From positions 62,001 through 126,000 of the forward strand of contig JAVBLP010000004.1 of assembly GCA_031553505.1 (NCBI GenBank): a stretch of 64,000 nt of DNA. The letters run 5' to 3'. This document shows positions 52,541-61,026 of the stretch, in pieces (positions within the stretch are counted from its first letter, which is position 1; each line of letters opens with the position of its first letter). The notes beneath the pieces are model-generated. The model worked only from the letters and a program-made list of their open reading frames with translations, was not told the origin of the DNA and searched no databases. The stretch comes from JAVBLP01 sp031553505. GTDB taxonomy: Bacteria > Elusimicrobiota > Endomicrobiia > Endomicrobiales > Endomicrobiaceae. The position numbers and the translations under genes were made by a program.

Positions 52541-53665
52541 TTACACTCTCATCGGCATGACTACGCAGAGGTAGTTTTTATCTTTTTCCGGCGCGAGAGT
52601 CGCGGGGTTTAGAGCGTTCGTAAATTCAAAATTAGTAAAATCTTCGTCCATATTCTGGAGCACTTCTTTTATAAAATTAGGGTTAAAATTAATTTCTACC
52701 GGCTCGCCTTTATATTCTGTTTCGAGTTCTACTTCGCCGGAACCGAGGCCCGCGGTTGAAGCTGAAATTCTTAAAAGGTTGGGGCTGAAATAAAACTTAA
52801 CCGCCGAAGACCTGTCCGAGGAAAGCCTGTCGCCCGTCAAAAGCGCCATCTGTTTTACTGCTGCTAAAGTGTCTTTAACGTTTAATTTTACCCTTGCTTC
52901 GGTTTTTTTAGGTATAACCTGCTCATAGTTGGGGAAAACGCCTTCAATTAAAGTTGAAAGGAATGTTATATCGCCTATTTCCACGGCGCACTGATTATCC
53001 GCGATGCCTATTTTAACGTCTTCAACGTTTTCGGGGGCGGCGGATATAAGCCTCAATAAATCGGATACCGCTTTTGTCGGCACTATAGCTTTGCCTTTAA
53101 CGTTCGCGTTTATTGAATCTGTAGTGACGTAGGCAAGCCTTCTGCCGTCAGTCGCGACCATTTTCAAACTGCCTTCTTCAACTATAAAATACACGCCGTT
53201 TAAAACGTATCTCTGGGAATCTTTAGAAACCGCGAATGCTGTTTTTTTAAGCATTGAAGCAAATACATCTTTTTTAACGGTAAAATTGTTTTCTTTAGGA
53301 AAGTCCGGTATTACAGGATACTCGCTTTTGGCTATTCCCATCAGGGTAAATTTTGATTTTCCGGATTTTATATTGATCTGGTTTGTATCGTCAGCTTTTA
53401 TTTCTATTTCCGCGTCGGATGAAAGTTCTTTTATAATGTCTGCAAACCTTTTCGCTGGTATCGTTATGCCGCCTTCTTCCACTATTTCGCTTTTAATGTG
53501 GCATTTTACGGCTATTTCCAAATCGGTAGATGAAAGTTTTATTTTATCTCCCTCTGTTTCAAACAAAAAGTTGGAAAGCACAGGAAGAGTGCTTTTAGAT
53601 GATGCTACGGGCGAGACCGTTTGAATGCCCCTCATAAGTTCTTCTTTTCCACAAATTACTTTCAT
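52541..53665 (-). CDS. dnaN: DNA polymerase III beta sliding clamp
   Basis: 374 aa, three repeated clamp folds. Forms the ring that tethers the replicative polymerase. Landmarks: MKVICGKEELMRGIQTVSPVASSKSTLPVLSNFLFE at the N-terminus (given here as start MKVICGKEEL), VATDGRRLAYV in domain 2, NPNFIKEVLQN in domain 3, and the terminal VVMPMRV. GGGAGGAAAC precedes the ATG. It is separated from dnaA by a 373-bp AT-rich gap that may hold the origin. Confidence 0.97.
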   Translation of the reverse strand: MKVICGKEELMRGIQTVSPVASSKSTLPVLSNFLFETEGDKIKLSSTDLEIAVKCHIKSEIVEEGGITIPAKRFADIIKELSSDAEIEIKADDTNQINIKSGKSKFTLMGIAKSEYPVIPDFPKENNFTVKKDVFASMLKKTAFAVSKDSQRYVLNGVYFIVEEGSLKMVATDGRRLAYVTTDSINANVKGKAIVPTKAVSDLLRLISAAPENVEDVKIGIADNQCAVEIGDITFLSTLIEGVFPNYEQVIPKKTEARVKLNVKDTLAAVKQMALLTGDRLSSDRSSAVKFYFSPNLLRISASTAGLGSGEVELETEYKGEPVEINFNPNFIKEVLQNMDEDFTNFEFTNALNPATLAPEKDKNYLCVVMPMRV

Positions 53666-54038
53666 CCGTTTCCTCCCATTTTTTAAGAAAAAGGCTATTT
53701 GTTGTTGTAGTGTGCTGTATAATGTTGATAAGTTTCTGCGCCAGGCAAAAAGTTTTTAATTATCAATGTAAATTTTAAAAAAGCTTATTCTAATAATTAC
53801 GTTTATAAAGTAATGAAGTTACTAACAGTATTAGACAGTTTCGATATTATACAAATTTCATCGTAGTTATGCACATTGAAACGACAAGCAATAACTAATA
53901 AGTAACAGTGAAAACCGCAAATGCTTTTACTGCAGATTCTAACCCGGCAGAAACACTCGAGTTCAGGCTGCTATTAAGTAACTCTTTAATAACTTTAGGG
54001 AATGACAAACTATTTGTAAATAATTGTAACTTGCCGTT
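53666..54038. other. AT-rich dnaA-dnaN intergenic region, possible oriC
   Basis: No gene. It holds one perfect DnaA box TTATGCACA (53867-53875) and a one-mismatch box in reverse, TGTAAATAA (54015-54023), with long AT-rich stretches (53750-53850). An AT-rich tail-type motif (AATAACTAATAAGTAAC) is at 53890-53906. Many origins lie in this gap, but few boxes are seen, so the call is weak; the perfect box pair just upstream of dnaA is an alternative site. Confidence 0.35.
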
Positions 54039-55400
54039 TTAATTGTCTTCCGTGCTTCTTATTTTTTTTGAAATCTGGTTAATTTTCGCGTTAAAATAAG
54101 GATCAGTGTTCATTTTTTCCTTAATTTTGTTGCAGGCGTGCATTACGGTCGTGTGGTCCCTTCCGCCAAAAGCGTCGCCGATATCGTTTGTTGAAAATTC
54201 GTCGGTCATGGTTCTCGCAAGATACATAGCAATCTGCCTGGGGAAAGCTACCGCGTCAGTACGGCGCTTAGATTTCATATCCCTAAGCTCTATATTAAAC
54301 TCCTGGGCAACTATTTTTTGTATGTGGTCTATTGTTATATGCGCCGTATCATCCGGCGGTTTAACCACGTCTTTAAGGATTTTCTGCACAGAATCAACCG
54401 TCAGCGGCGTACCCGTAAACGCTGAAAAAGCAGTTATTCTTAAAAGCGAGCCTTCCAGCTCCCTTATGTTGGATTTTATCTGCGTTGCTATATAAAGGAT
54501 AATGTCATCCGGCACGTATAATTTTTCATCTTCGGCCTTTTTTCTTAAAATCGCGATCCTTGTTTCCAAATCGGGCGCCTGTATGTCTGCTATAATGCCC
54601 CACTCAAAACGCGAAATAAGCCTTTCTTCGACCCTTTCCAGCTCTTTCGGAGGGCGGTCTGAAGAAATGACCACCTGTTTGCGGGAATCGTAAAGAGAAT
54701 TGAATATGTAGAAAAATTCTTCCTACGAACTTTCTTTGCCGACTAAAAACTGTATGTCGTCTATAAGAAGGCAGTCGAGGCTTCTGTATTTATTTTTAAA
54801 CGATGTCATTTTGTCAAAACGCAGCGATTCTATAAATTCGGTGGTAAACTTCTCCGCGGTAACGTAAAGCACCCTTACTGCAGAATCTGACTGTTTTATA
54901 TAGTTTCCTATAGCATGGAGCAAATGCGTTTTGCCAAGGCCCACGCCTCCGTAAATAAAAAGCGGGTTAAACTGTTTGCCGGGGTTTTTGGCTACCGCTT
55001 CCGAACAGCCGTGCGCGAACCTGTTTGACGCGCCGACAACGAAGCGTTCAAATATATATTTGGGGTTTATCTGGTCTTTTTGCTGTATAGGCGCGGAAAC
55101 GTCAGCGGGCGCGGGGGTATTTTCTACTTTGGCGATTATGGGCGTTAAATCCTGCTGGGGTTTTAATTCAAGAAGAACGCTCTGGCCGCAGTTTTCCGAT
55201 AAAATCTTTTCGATATTTTTTTGCTGGTGGCTTTCTATCCATTGCGAAAAATAGACATTCGGCACAGCAACCGTAAAAATATTGTTTTCCAAAGTGAGCG
55301 GTTTAAGCGGCGCAATCCATAAATTATAGCTTTCCTGCGTAAGTGAAACATTAAGGTTGTCCACAACCTTTTGCCATAGCTCTGCAATTGAAACGTTCAT
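54039..55400 (-). CDS. dnaA: Chromosomal replication initiator DnaA, interrupted by an in-frame TAG
   Basis: 453 codons if the stop is ignored. Domain I starts VSIAELWQKVVDNLN; AAA+ domain has Walker A GGVGLGKTHLLHAIGN and Walker B CLLIDDIQFLVG; C-terminal domain IV ends with the DnaA-box-binding helix GGRDHTTVMHACNKI. At 54723-54725 a TAG stands at codon 226, between GKESS and EEFFYIFNSL, where the family has a conserved Gln (QEEFFHTFN); one C-to-T change from CAG explains it. The frame continues uninterrupted to the normal TAA. As dnaA is essential, a sequencing error, suppression or readthrough is likelier than loss. ATG at 55400 chosen over the GTG at 55421 because GGGGAT precedes it. Confidence 0.85.
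54723..54725 (-). other. In-frame amber codon inside dnaA
   Basis: TAG in frame with both halves of DnaA, followed by GAA. The plus strand reads CTA. Without it the chain would be continuous, and neither half shows decay (no frameshift, no other stop). No ribosome-binding site is present for a separate downstream start (first candidate is a GTG at 54674). Confidence 0.9.
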
Positions 55401-55413
55401 ATAATCCCCAAAG

Positions 55414-55433
55414 TTATCCACAGCTGTGGATAA
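55414..55433. promoter_or_regulatory. Palindromic pair of DnaA boxes before dnaA
   Basis: TTATCCACAGCTGTGGATAA: two perfect consensus 9-mers, inverted, separated by two bases, 14 bp before the dnaA start codon. It lies downstream of the predicted promoter, as expected for autoregulation by DnaA, and could also be part of the origin. Confidence 0.85.
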
Positions 55434-55456
55434 AGATATAAACCGGTATAAAAATT

Positions 55457-55484
55457 GTTATAAAACGGTCTTTTTAAAAATCAA
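55457..55484 (-). promoter_or_regulatory. Candidate dnaA promoter
   Basis: TTGATT (55479-55484) and TATAAC (55457-55462) on the minus strand with a 16-bp spacer, ahead of the DnaA-box palindrome and the dnaA ATG. Confidence 0.5.
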
Positions 55485-55485
55485 A

Positions 55486-56331
55486 TTATGATTGTAAAAT
55501 TATACATTTTTTAATTTCGGCAGTCAAGCGTAAAAAAGCGTCAATTGAAAGTTTATCCGGCCGCAAAAGCGGGTCCAAACCGCAAGTTATTAAGATTTTG
55601 TTTGCGGCTGTTTTATCCAGATTTTTAAAAGAGGCTACACAATTTAAAATAGTCTTTCTGCGCATGCTGAAACTATGCTTTACAAATGCAAAAAAGAGCG
55701 GATCCGGCACACCGGGCCTTTTGTTTGTAAGCTTAATAACGGATGACATAACTTTTGGCGGGGGGTTAAAACATTTCGGGGAAACGTCAAACAGGATTTG
55801 GCAGTCCGCGTAATATTGGGTAAATATGGATATGTAGCCGTAATCTTTGCCGCCTTCTTTTGCGGCAAGGCGCTGTACAACTTCTTTCTGCAGCATAAAA
55901 ACGCACTGCGTCCAGTTATTCAAAGGCAGAAGCTTTTGGATAAGTGCCGTACCTACATTGTAAGGCAGGTTTGAAACGGCTTTGAAAGGCAGGGTGAAGA
56001 GCGGAGCGCCGGAAATGGGAAGCGGGGAACAAATGTTGCCATTCTGCGGCGCTATGGCGCCAGCACACGGCAGTTTCAAGAAGTCTTCATTTATAAGCGT
56101 TATGTTCTGCGTATTGTGGAATGTAAAGTAGTGGTTTAGCTGGCGGTATAAATCCGCATCTATTTCAACAGCGGTAATATGTTTTGCCAAAGGCTGCATG
56201 GCTTTGGTGAGAATGCCCTTGCCCGGGCCGATTTCCAGCACTTCATCCCGCGGGGTAATCTCCGCCGCTTTAATTATATTGTTTACTATATTTTTGTCGA
56301 TTAAGAAGTTTTGCCCGTGTTTTTGCCTCAT
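55486..56331 (-). CDS. rsmA: 16S rRNA (adenine1518/1519-N6)-dimethyltransferase
   Basis: 281 aa. Dimethylates two adenines in helix 45 of 16S rRNA. Starts KHGQNFLIDKNIV, with the SAM loop LEIGPGKGILTKAM (about residues 36-49), VEIDADLY, and the catalytic NLPYN (about 128). About 20 extra residues (GAIAPQNGNICSPLPIS) lie just before NLPYN compared with common RsmA. C-terminal basic domain KHSFSMRRKTILN. AAGGA lies before the ATG. It follows mnmE and precedes dnaA; the short gap to dnaA carries the dnaA promoter. Confidence 0.95.
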   Translation of the reverse strand: MRQKHGQNFLIDKNIVNNIIKAAEITPRDEVLEIGPGKGILTKAMQPLAKHITAVEIDADLYRQLNHYFTFHNTQNITLINEDFLKLPCAGAIAPQNGNICSPLPISGAPLFTLPFKAVSNLPYNVGTALIQKLLPLNNWTQCVFMLQKEVVQRLAAKEGGKDYGYISIFTQYYADCQILFDVSPKCFNPPPKVMSSVIKLTNKRPGVPDPLFFAFVKHSFSMRRKTILNCVASFKNLDKTAANKILITCGLDPLLRPDKLSIDAFLRLTAEIKKCIILQS

Positions 56332-56545
56332 ATAAATCCTTGTGTTTTTTACTAAACGATATAAAAATCTTTCGCCATTTAGAGAGAGTTACCTTAAGGG
56401 GCATTGCCCCTAACTCCCCAGTACTTTTGCCAAGTGATGCAAAAGTACCAAAAAATCTGCCGCTGCGCGCATTCGTTCATAAGACGTGTTCTAATGCGGC
56501 ACAACACAATGACAATTATAGTCATTACTACTTATTAATTGTTTT
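56332..56545. repeat. Intergenic region with diverged dispersed-element copy
   Basis: No gene in 214 bp. At 56420-56465 AGTACTTTTGCCAAG and TGCAAAAGTACCAAAAAA followed by CTGCCGCTGC mirror the 46-bp core found at 28501-28546 and 58007-58052, with different loop bases. GGGGCATTGCCCC (56398-56410) is a short palindrome. AT-rich tail motif (CTACTTATTAATTG) at 56526-56540 after mnmE. Confidence 0.5.
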
Positions 56546-57922
56546 TTACTTTCCAATGCAAAACTGTTTGAAAATTGTATCTAAAATATCCTGCGGGGTA
56601 TTAATGCCTAAAATTTCGTCAGCCGCGGATAAAGCGTTTTTCAGTTCAAGCGCCGCAATTTCATCTTCTTTATTGTTTGCCACTATCTCTTTTGCTTTCA
56701 TAAGCGCCTCGCGGGCGTTTTTTAAAAGCGCAAAATGCCTTGAATTTACAAGCAAATAATCGTTTTGAACATCAGATATCCCGGCAATTTCCGCGATGGC
56801 TTCCAAAAGTTTTGCAATGCCGTCATTAGATTTTGCCGATATGTTTATAATAGTATTAAATTTTGCCAGGTTTTTTATATCATTTTGATTGATTTTTGAA
56901 GGCAAATCGCTTTTATTTGCTACACCTATAATAGGTGCGTTGACACAGCCGCTGCTTAAATACTGCGCAATTTCTAAATCGTTTTTATCAAGCTCCGCTG
57001 AAGCGTCAAAAATCCAAATTAAAATATCGGCCTTGTTTGCCGCCTCTTTGCTTCTTTCCTGTCCCAAAAGTTCTATTGAGTTTTCGGTATGCAGCCTGAT
57101 ACCCGCGGTATCTATTATTGTCAGAGGAATGCCGCGGCAGTCTATAATTTCTTCAATGGTGTCGGTTGTAGTGCCGGCAATTTCGGTAACAATGGCGCGG
57201 TCTTTGCCGAGTACCGCGTTTAGAAGAGAAGATTTGCCGGAGTTCGGCTTGCCGATTATCGCGGCTTTCATCCCTTTTTGCAGATTCTCGCTGACTTTGT
57301 ATGTGTCCAAAAGTTTTTGGTTTGTGAGTATTAAAGAGTTTAACATCTCTTCTTTTTGCTTTGGCGTCATAAAAGGTATTTCGTCTTCAGGATAATCGAG
57401 AGACGCTTCAACGTGCGCGAGAAAACGCGTAAGCTTATGTTTAATATCCCGCACTTCTTTGGAAAATTTTCCGCTGACATTGTTTAAAGCCGCTTTCGCT
57501 GCGGTTTCCGTTTTGCTTGTGATAAGCGCGCAGACGCTTTCCGCTTCGGCTAAATCCATCTTGCCGTTTACGAATGCGCGGTAAGTAAATTCGCCGGGTT
57601 CCGCGGCGCGCGCGCCGTTTTTATAGAGCAAATCCAGCACTTCTTTTATAATTACAGGGTTGCCGTGCGTTGATATTTCAACAAGGTTTTCGCCGGTATA
57701 AGTGTTTGGCGCGGTAAAAAAGGCGCAAATCGCTTCATCTGTCTTTTTGCCATTATTTTCTATAAAACCGAGGCGTATTTGCTTGCCTTCGCCCGCGGCT
57801 GTTTTGAAGATTTTATTTATGATTTGGAAACTTTGTTTCCCGCTTAAGCGTATAACCGCTATTGCGGATTTTCCGGCGGCTGTAGAAAGCGCGGCAATGG
57901 TGTCTTCGTTGAGGTAATTCAT
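56546..57922 (-). CDS. mnmE: tRNA modification GTPase MnmE (TrmE)
   Basis: 458 aa. With MnmG it modifies U34 of several tRNAs. N-terminal folate-binding domain (1-120, DTIAALSTAAGKSAIAVIRLSG, given as start DTIAALST), a helical domain split around the G domain, G1 IIGKPNSGKSSLLN (about residues 220-233), G2 loop GTTTDTIEE, G3 DTAG, G4 NKSD, and the catalytic C-terminal FCIGK with Cys. No Shine-Dalgarno sequence at the ATG; a promoter 9-37 bp upstream implies a leaderless mRNA. Confidence 0.96.
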   Translation of the reverse strand: MNYLNEDTIAALSTAAGKSAIAVIRLSGKQSFQIINKIFKTAAGEGKQIRLGFIENNGKKTDEAICAFFTAPNTYTGENLVEISTHGNPVIIKEVLDLLYKNGARAAEPGEFTYRAFVNGKMDLAEAESVCALITSKTETAAKAALNNVSGKFSKEVRDIKHKLTRFLAHVEASLDYPEDEIPFMTPKQKEEMLNSLILTNQKLLDTYKVSENLQKGMKAAIIGKPNSGKSSLLNAVLGKDRAIVTEIAGTTTDTIEEIIDCRGIPLTIIDTAGIRLHTENSIELLGQERSKEAANKADILIWIFDASAELDKNDLEIAQYLSSGCVNAPIIGVANKSDLPSKINQNDIKNLAKFNTIINISAKSNDGIAKLLEAIAEIAGISDVQNDYLLVNSRHFALLKNAREALMKAKEIVANNKEDEIAALELKNALSAADEILGINTPQDILDTIFKQFCIGK

Positions 57923-57930
57923 AATGTTTA

Positions 57931-57959
57931 ATAATAGCTTGTTTGACGGTAAAAATCAA
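57931..57959 (-). promoter_or_regulatory. mnmE promoter placed directly before the start codon
   Basis: TTGATT (57954-57959), 17-bp spacer, TATTAT (57931-57936) on the minus strand. The expected transcription start is within about two bases of the mnmE ATG at 57922, so the mRNA would have no leader. Confidence 0.6.
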
Positions 57960-58318
57960 ATTAAGGGTATTGCATACCCTTATGCTCAAGTTTCGCCTAA
58001 AGGCGAGTTACTTTTTGCACGAGCCCAAAAAGTAACCAAAAAGCCCCGCCGCCGGTTTTGCATTTCATTCAAAAATATTTGTCAGTTTGCGAACTTGCGA
58101 AACACTAATAAAAGCTTTTAAAGGAGTTTCGCTTCAAACAAGCGCAACTGTGCCAGGCAAACACAAATATTTTTGAACTCATAAGCCGCAAAAAGAGCGG
58201 CAAAACGGCAATAACAATTAATAGGGTAAATTAAAATACGGTTATTCCGCGGCGCAGTTTTTTGCGCTCGCAGAAGCCGTATTATTTGTTAATTGTTTTT
58301 GCCGCGTGCCTATTCCTC
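57960..58318. repeat. Intergenic region with hairpins and second copy of dispersed element
   Basis: No gene in about 390 bp. TAAGGGTAT/ATACCCTTA is a perfect hairpin at 57962-57982, and TCGCCTAAAGGCGA a second at 57992-58005. The repeated core occupies 58007-58052 and weaker similarity to the 28365-28500 segment continues to about 58215. GTTAATTG-type AT-rich tail lies at 58283-58295 near the stop of the flavoprotein gene. Confidence 0.55.
58007..58052 (-). repeat. 46-bp core of dispersed intergenic element, copy 2
   Basis: Reverse complement begins GCGGCGGGGCTTTTTGG and ends CGTGCAAAAAGTAAC, differing from copy 1 (28501-28546) at one position (G for A). Opposite orientation to copy 1. Confidence 0.75.
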
Positions 58319-58876
58319 TTAATTGCCAACCGCTTTTCCCATTTCTTCCGCTTCTTTGAGAAAATCCGTTTTGGCGATTTCGCCTTTTTTGTTTATGTTT
58401 ACCGCGTAAATTGAATTAACGCTTTCCCACTTCATAAGCGTGCAAATGCTTTTGCAGCTTTGCTTTAAGCCTATCAATGCCGATTCGTCAAAATCAGCCG
58501 CGGAAACGAGCTTGTAAGTCTGTTTTATTTTCAGCGGCCTTGCGGTTTTTGGTGAAACGTAAGCGTACAGCCTGTCGATAAAAGCTTTTATCTGCGCCGG
58601 AAAAGAGTACCAGTATAAGGGGAAAGCGACAACTAAAATATCGGCTTTTTCGAGCAGCGGTTCAAGCTGGCGGAAATCGTCTTCTATTACGCAGGCATTG
58701 CCTTTGCTCCAGCATTGGTCGCAAGCGGTACAGCCGCCTATTTTTTTTAAAGCGGCTTCAAACTTTGACACAACGTGTCCCTGCGACTGCGCGCCTTTTA
58801 TAAAGGCGTCCGCAAGCATTTCGCTGTTGCCGTTTTTGCGCGGGCTGCCCGTTACAACCAAAATATTTTTGCCCAT
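58319..58876 (-). CDS. NADPH-dependent FMN reductase / iron-sulfur flavoprotein-like
   Basis: 185 aa flavodoxin fold. VTGSPRKNGNSEMLADAF (residues 7-24) is the FMN phosphate loop of the NADPH-dependent FMN reductase family; FPLYWYSFPAQIKAFIDRLY (about 80-99) is the second conserved flavin region. CTACDQCW (about 48-55) with a further Cys (NACVIEDDF) resembles the compact cysteine motif of archaeal-type iron-sulfur flavoproteins, though only three closely spaced Cys are clear. GGAGGG lies before the ATG. It follows the RDD genes by 14 bp. Electron carrier or small-molecule reductase; substrate unknown. Confidence 0.85.
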   Translation of the reverse strand: MGKNILVVTGSPRKNGNSEMLADAFIKGAQSQGHVVSKFEAALKKIGGCTACDQCWSKGNACVIEDDFRQLEPLLEKADILVVAFPLYWYSFPAQIKAFIDRLYAYVSPKTARPLKIKQTYKLVSAADFDESALIGLKQSCKSICTLMKWESVNSIYAVNINKKGEIAKTDFLKEAEEMGKAVGN

Positions 58877-58890
58877 ATTTCCCTCCGTTG

Positions 58891-59877
58891 CTATTTAATT
58901 ACAATAGAGCTGATAATTTTATCATTAGTGTACGAGTTGCTTGCTATGAGGGCAATAACATATCTTTCTCCGTTTTTATCTAAAACTATAATACGCCCGT
59001 CAAATATAAAATCAGGATCGTCACTTTCAATTATTGTTTCCGTGCCTTTTATGCCTGAAATTGCGATATCTTTTGTTGTTTTTTTGATAGGCAAGCCTTT
59101 GTTTGCGGCATGTTTTTCAACCCACGTCGTTACTGATTTTGTCAGGGAGTCGTCTATGTCTGTGAGATAAATAACAGTTTCAGATCCATTAGATTTGCCC
59201 CAATATCTGTTTTCTTCCAGTTCAAAGCCATACGGCGATTCTATTGTTAAGCTGATGTCTTCAAAAGTGTGTTTTTGCCATGGAAGCAAACTGTGCTTAT
59301 CTTCTTCCGAAGTGTTTGCTATGCGTTCCATTATAGTTCTCGGGTATAAAAAAAGCATTGAAAGAGTACCAATGAAAAAAAACGCCGCAATAATAAAGAT
59401 AATACCTATAATTAAACCTCTTTTTTTAGCGGTTTCGGGATTTTTTTCTAAAACAACGCTGCCGGCGGCTAAATCGTGAAGGTTTTGCTTTTTCCCGGTA
59501 AAAGCGCATATTACAAATAGGAACATTAAGGAGTTTGACTGTATCATTTTAACAATGCCGCGGATGAAGGCTTTGCCTTGCGTGAGCCTTTCTCCTTTTT
59601 CATCGGTAACTTTAATACCCGCGATAAGTTTGCCGATGGTTGCCTGATACTTTGAGCTTTCAAAGCCGGCATAATAAACAAGCTGTGCCAAATTAATGGC
59701 GATAAATAAAAATATGACAACAAGGCTGTACAAACCGCTTTCAAAATTTCTAACGCTTTCTATCCCTCCGAATGCAAAGAAAAGCACGGAAAGTATTAAT
59801 GCCAGAGTAAAAAACAAAATGATAATAGCATCAATAATATAAGCAAAAAATCTTTTCCAAAACCCCGTGTAAGCCAT
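58891..59877 (-). CDS. RDD-family membrane protein with C-terminal DcrB/PsbP-like domain
   Basis: 328 aa. N-terminal RDD domain (about 1-165): FWKRFFAYIIDAIIILFF, then ESSKYQATIGKLIAGIKVTDEKGERLTQGKAFIRG, the RDD signature. One further helix (about 155-180) precedes a soluble region 195-328 (HTFEDISLTIESPYGFELEEN) of DcrB/PsbP-like appearance, probably outside the inner membrane. It is the last of three related tandem genes; only 1 bp separates it from the next. Function unknown; some RDD proteins act as ion exchangers. Confidence 0.8.
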   Translation of the reverse strand: MAYTGFWKRFFAYIIDAIIILFFTLALILSVLFFAFGGIESVRNFESGLYSLVVIFLFIAINLAQLVYYAGFESSKYQATIGKLIAGIKVTDEKGERLTQGKAFIRGIVKMIQSNSLMFLFVICAFTGKKQNLHDLAAGSVVLEKNPETAKKRGLIIGIIFIIAAFFFIGTLSMLFLYPRTIMERIANTSEEDKHSLLPWQKHTFEDISLTIESPYGFELEENRYWGKSNGSETVIYLTDIDDSLTKSVTTWVEKHAANKGLPIKKTTKDIAISGIKGTETIIESDDPDFIFDGRIIVLDKNGERYVIALIASNSYTNDKIISSIVIK

Positions 59878-59878
59878 T

Positions 59879-61006
59879 TTACTCTCCTTTTGTAATTTTT
59901 ACGGAATCCATCGCTTTTTGTATAAGCGGATAAAACGACTGCATAAACGTTGAACTGTGGATAACCCATGCCGTATTGCTGCCGTCCGGTATAACGATAA
60001 TTTCGTCAAAGTTGCCGGCAATTTCCTCTTTACCGGTTTCCGTTTCCAGCTGTTTCATTCTGGGAGAGTCCGATAAATTTTTATCTGTATATGTGCGTAT
60101 GGCTTTTAAAGCGCTCATGCCTGATATTTCAATATTTCGGATTTCAAATGCTTTTGCTTTTTCTTCAGGTTCGTAACGGGTTAAATCGTTAGTAAACCTC
60201 TGCATAACGCTTTCCGCGGAAACAGGTACGTCATAGGTTATATACTGTATTTGGTATTCAAAAGGAATGTATTTGTTTGCATAGATAATAATATCTGCAA
60301 TATTGTTGGATGTATCTGTTTTCGCGGAATTTTCGGCGGCCGTGTCTCTTTTAGGCATAAAGGGGAGTTCCGCGGAAACGCCGATATCGTCAAAACGCCT
60401 TTCCGGCCATATTATTTTTGAGAAGTCCGCGCCTTGCTGCGCCTGCGCAAGCGTTTTAATGGAGCTTACGGTAAAGCCTACTTTAACAAGTACAAACTTA
60501 TAAAGCGCAATAGAGCCTGCGGTAAAAATCAATCCTAAAACTATTATAACTGTCGCCGCGATTTTCGCGCCTTTTTCGGAAGCGGGCGAAGATTCGCTTT
60601 TCACGTTAACAACAAAAGTGTCTGCGGCAAAATCGTGAAGGTTTTGTTTGTTACCGGTAAAAGCGCAGGCAATAAAAGTTATGTTTAAAGGAAAAACGGC
60701 AAAAAAGCTTTTTATAAAAGCCCTCATGAACGCTTTGCCCGTGTTTATCCTGACGCCTTGAGCATCTGTAACTTTAAGCCCCATGAGCATTTTTCCGGGA
60801 GTCGCCTGATATTTTGAACTTTCGAACAAGGCGGAGTAGAAAAGAAAAATAATACACCCTAAAACCATGCTTGCGATTATCATGTGCGAAATATTCGTAA
60901 ATATTGACCACGGGACAAAATTCCCTAAAACGGATGTTGCGACTGATAAAACCATGCAATCGATAAAAAAAGCCAAAAAACGTTTTGCAAAACTTGCGAA
61001 GGACAT
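59879..61006 (-). CDS. RDD-family membrane protein, second paralogue
   Basis: 375 aa with the same plan as its neighbours: FAKRFLAFFIDCMVLSVATS, ESSKYQATPGKMLMGLKVTDAQGVRINTGKAFMRAF, then a helix and a C-terminal soluble domain (about 205-375) starting WPERRFDDIGVSAELPFMPKRDT and including YEIQYITYDVPVS-like and VIHSSTFMQSFYPLIQKAMDSVKI. The paralogue at 61290-62411 shares most landmark positions, including KRDTA/KRDLE and the ending KAM-SV-I. Local tandem duplication is the simplest origin. Confidence 0.8.
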   Translation of the reverse strand: MSFASFAKRFLAFFIDCMVLSVATSVLGNFVPWSIFTNISHMIIASMVLGCIIFLFYSALFESSKYQATPGKMLMGLKVTDAQGVRINTGKAFMRAFIKSFFAVFPLNITFIACAFTGNKQNLHDFAADTFVVNVKSESSPASEKGAKIAATVIIVLGLIFTAGSIALYKFVLVKVGFTVSSIKTLAQAQQGADFSKIIWPERRFDDIGVSAELPFMPKRDTAAENSAKTDTSNNIADIIIYANKYIPFEYQIQYITYDVPVSAESVMQRFTNDLTRYEPEEKAKAFEIRNIEISGMSALKAIRTYTDKNLSDSPRMKQLETETGKEEIAGNFDEIIVIPDGSNTAWVIHSSTFMQSFYPLIQKAMDSVKITKGE

Positions 61007-61026
61007 TGAAATCTCCTTAATTTGTA

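Noticed and set aside
54723..54725. Idea that TAG is reassigned to Gln in this genome
   Set aside because: At least three other genes terminate at TAG, one being an outer-membrane protein whose last residue is the diagnostic Phe. Reassignment is therefore unlikely; readthrough, suppression or error remain.
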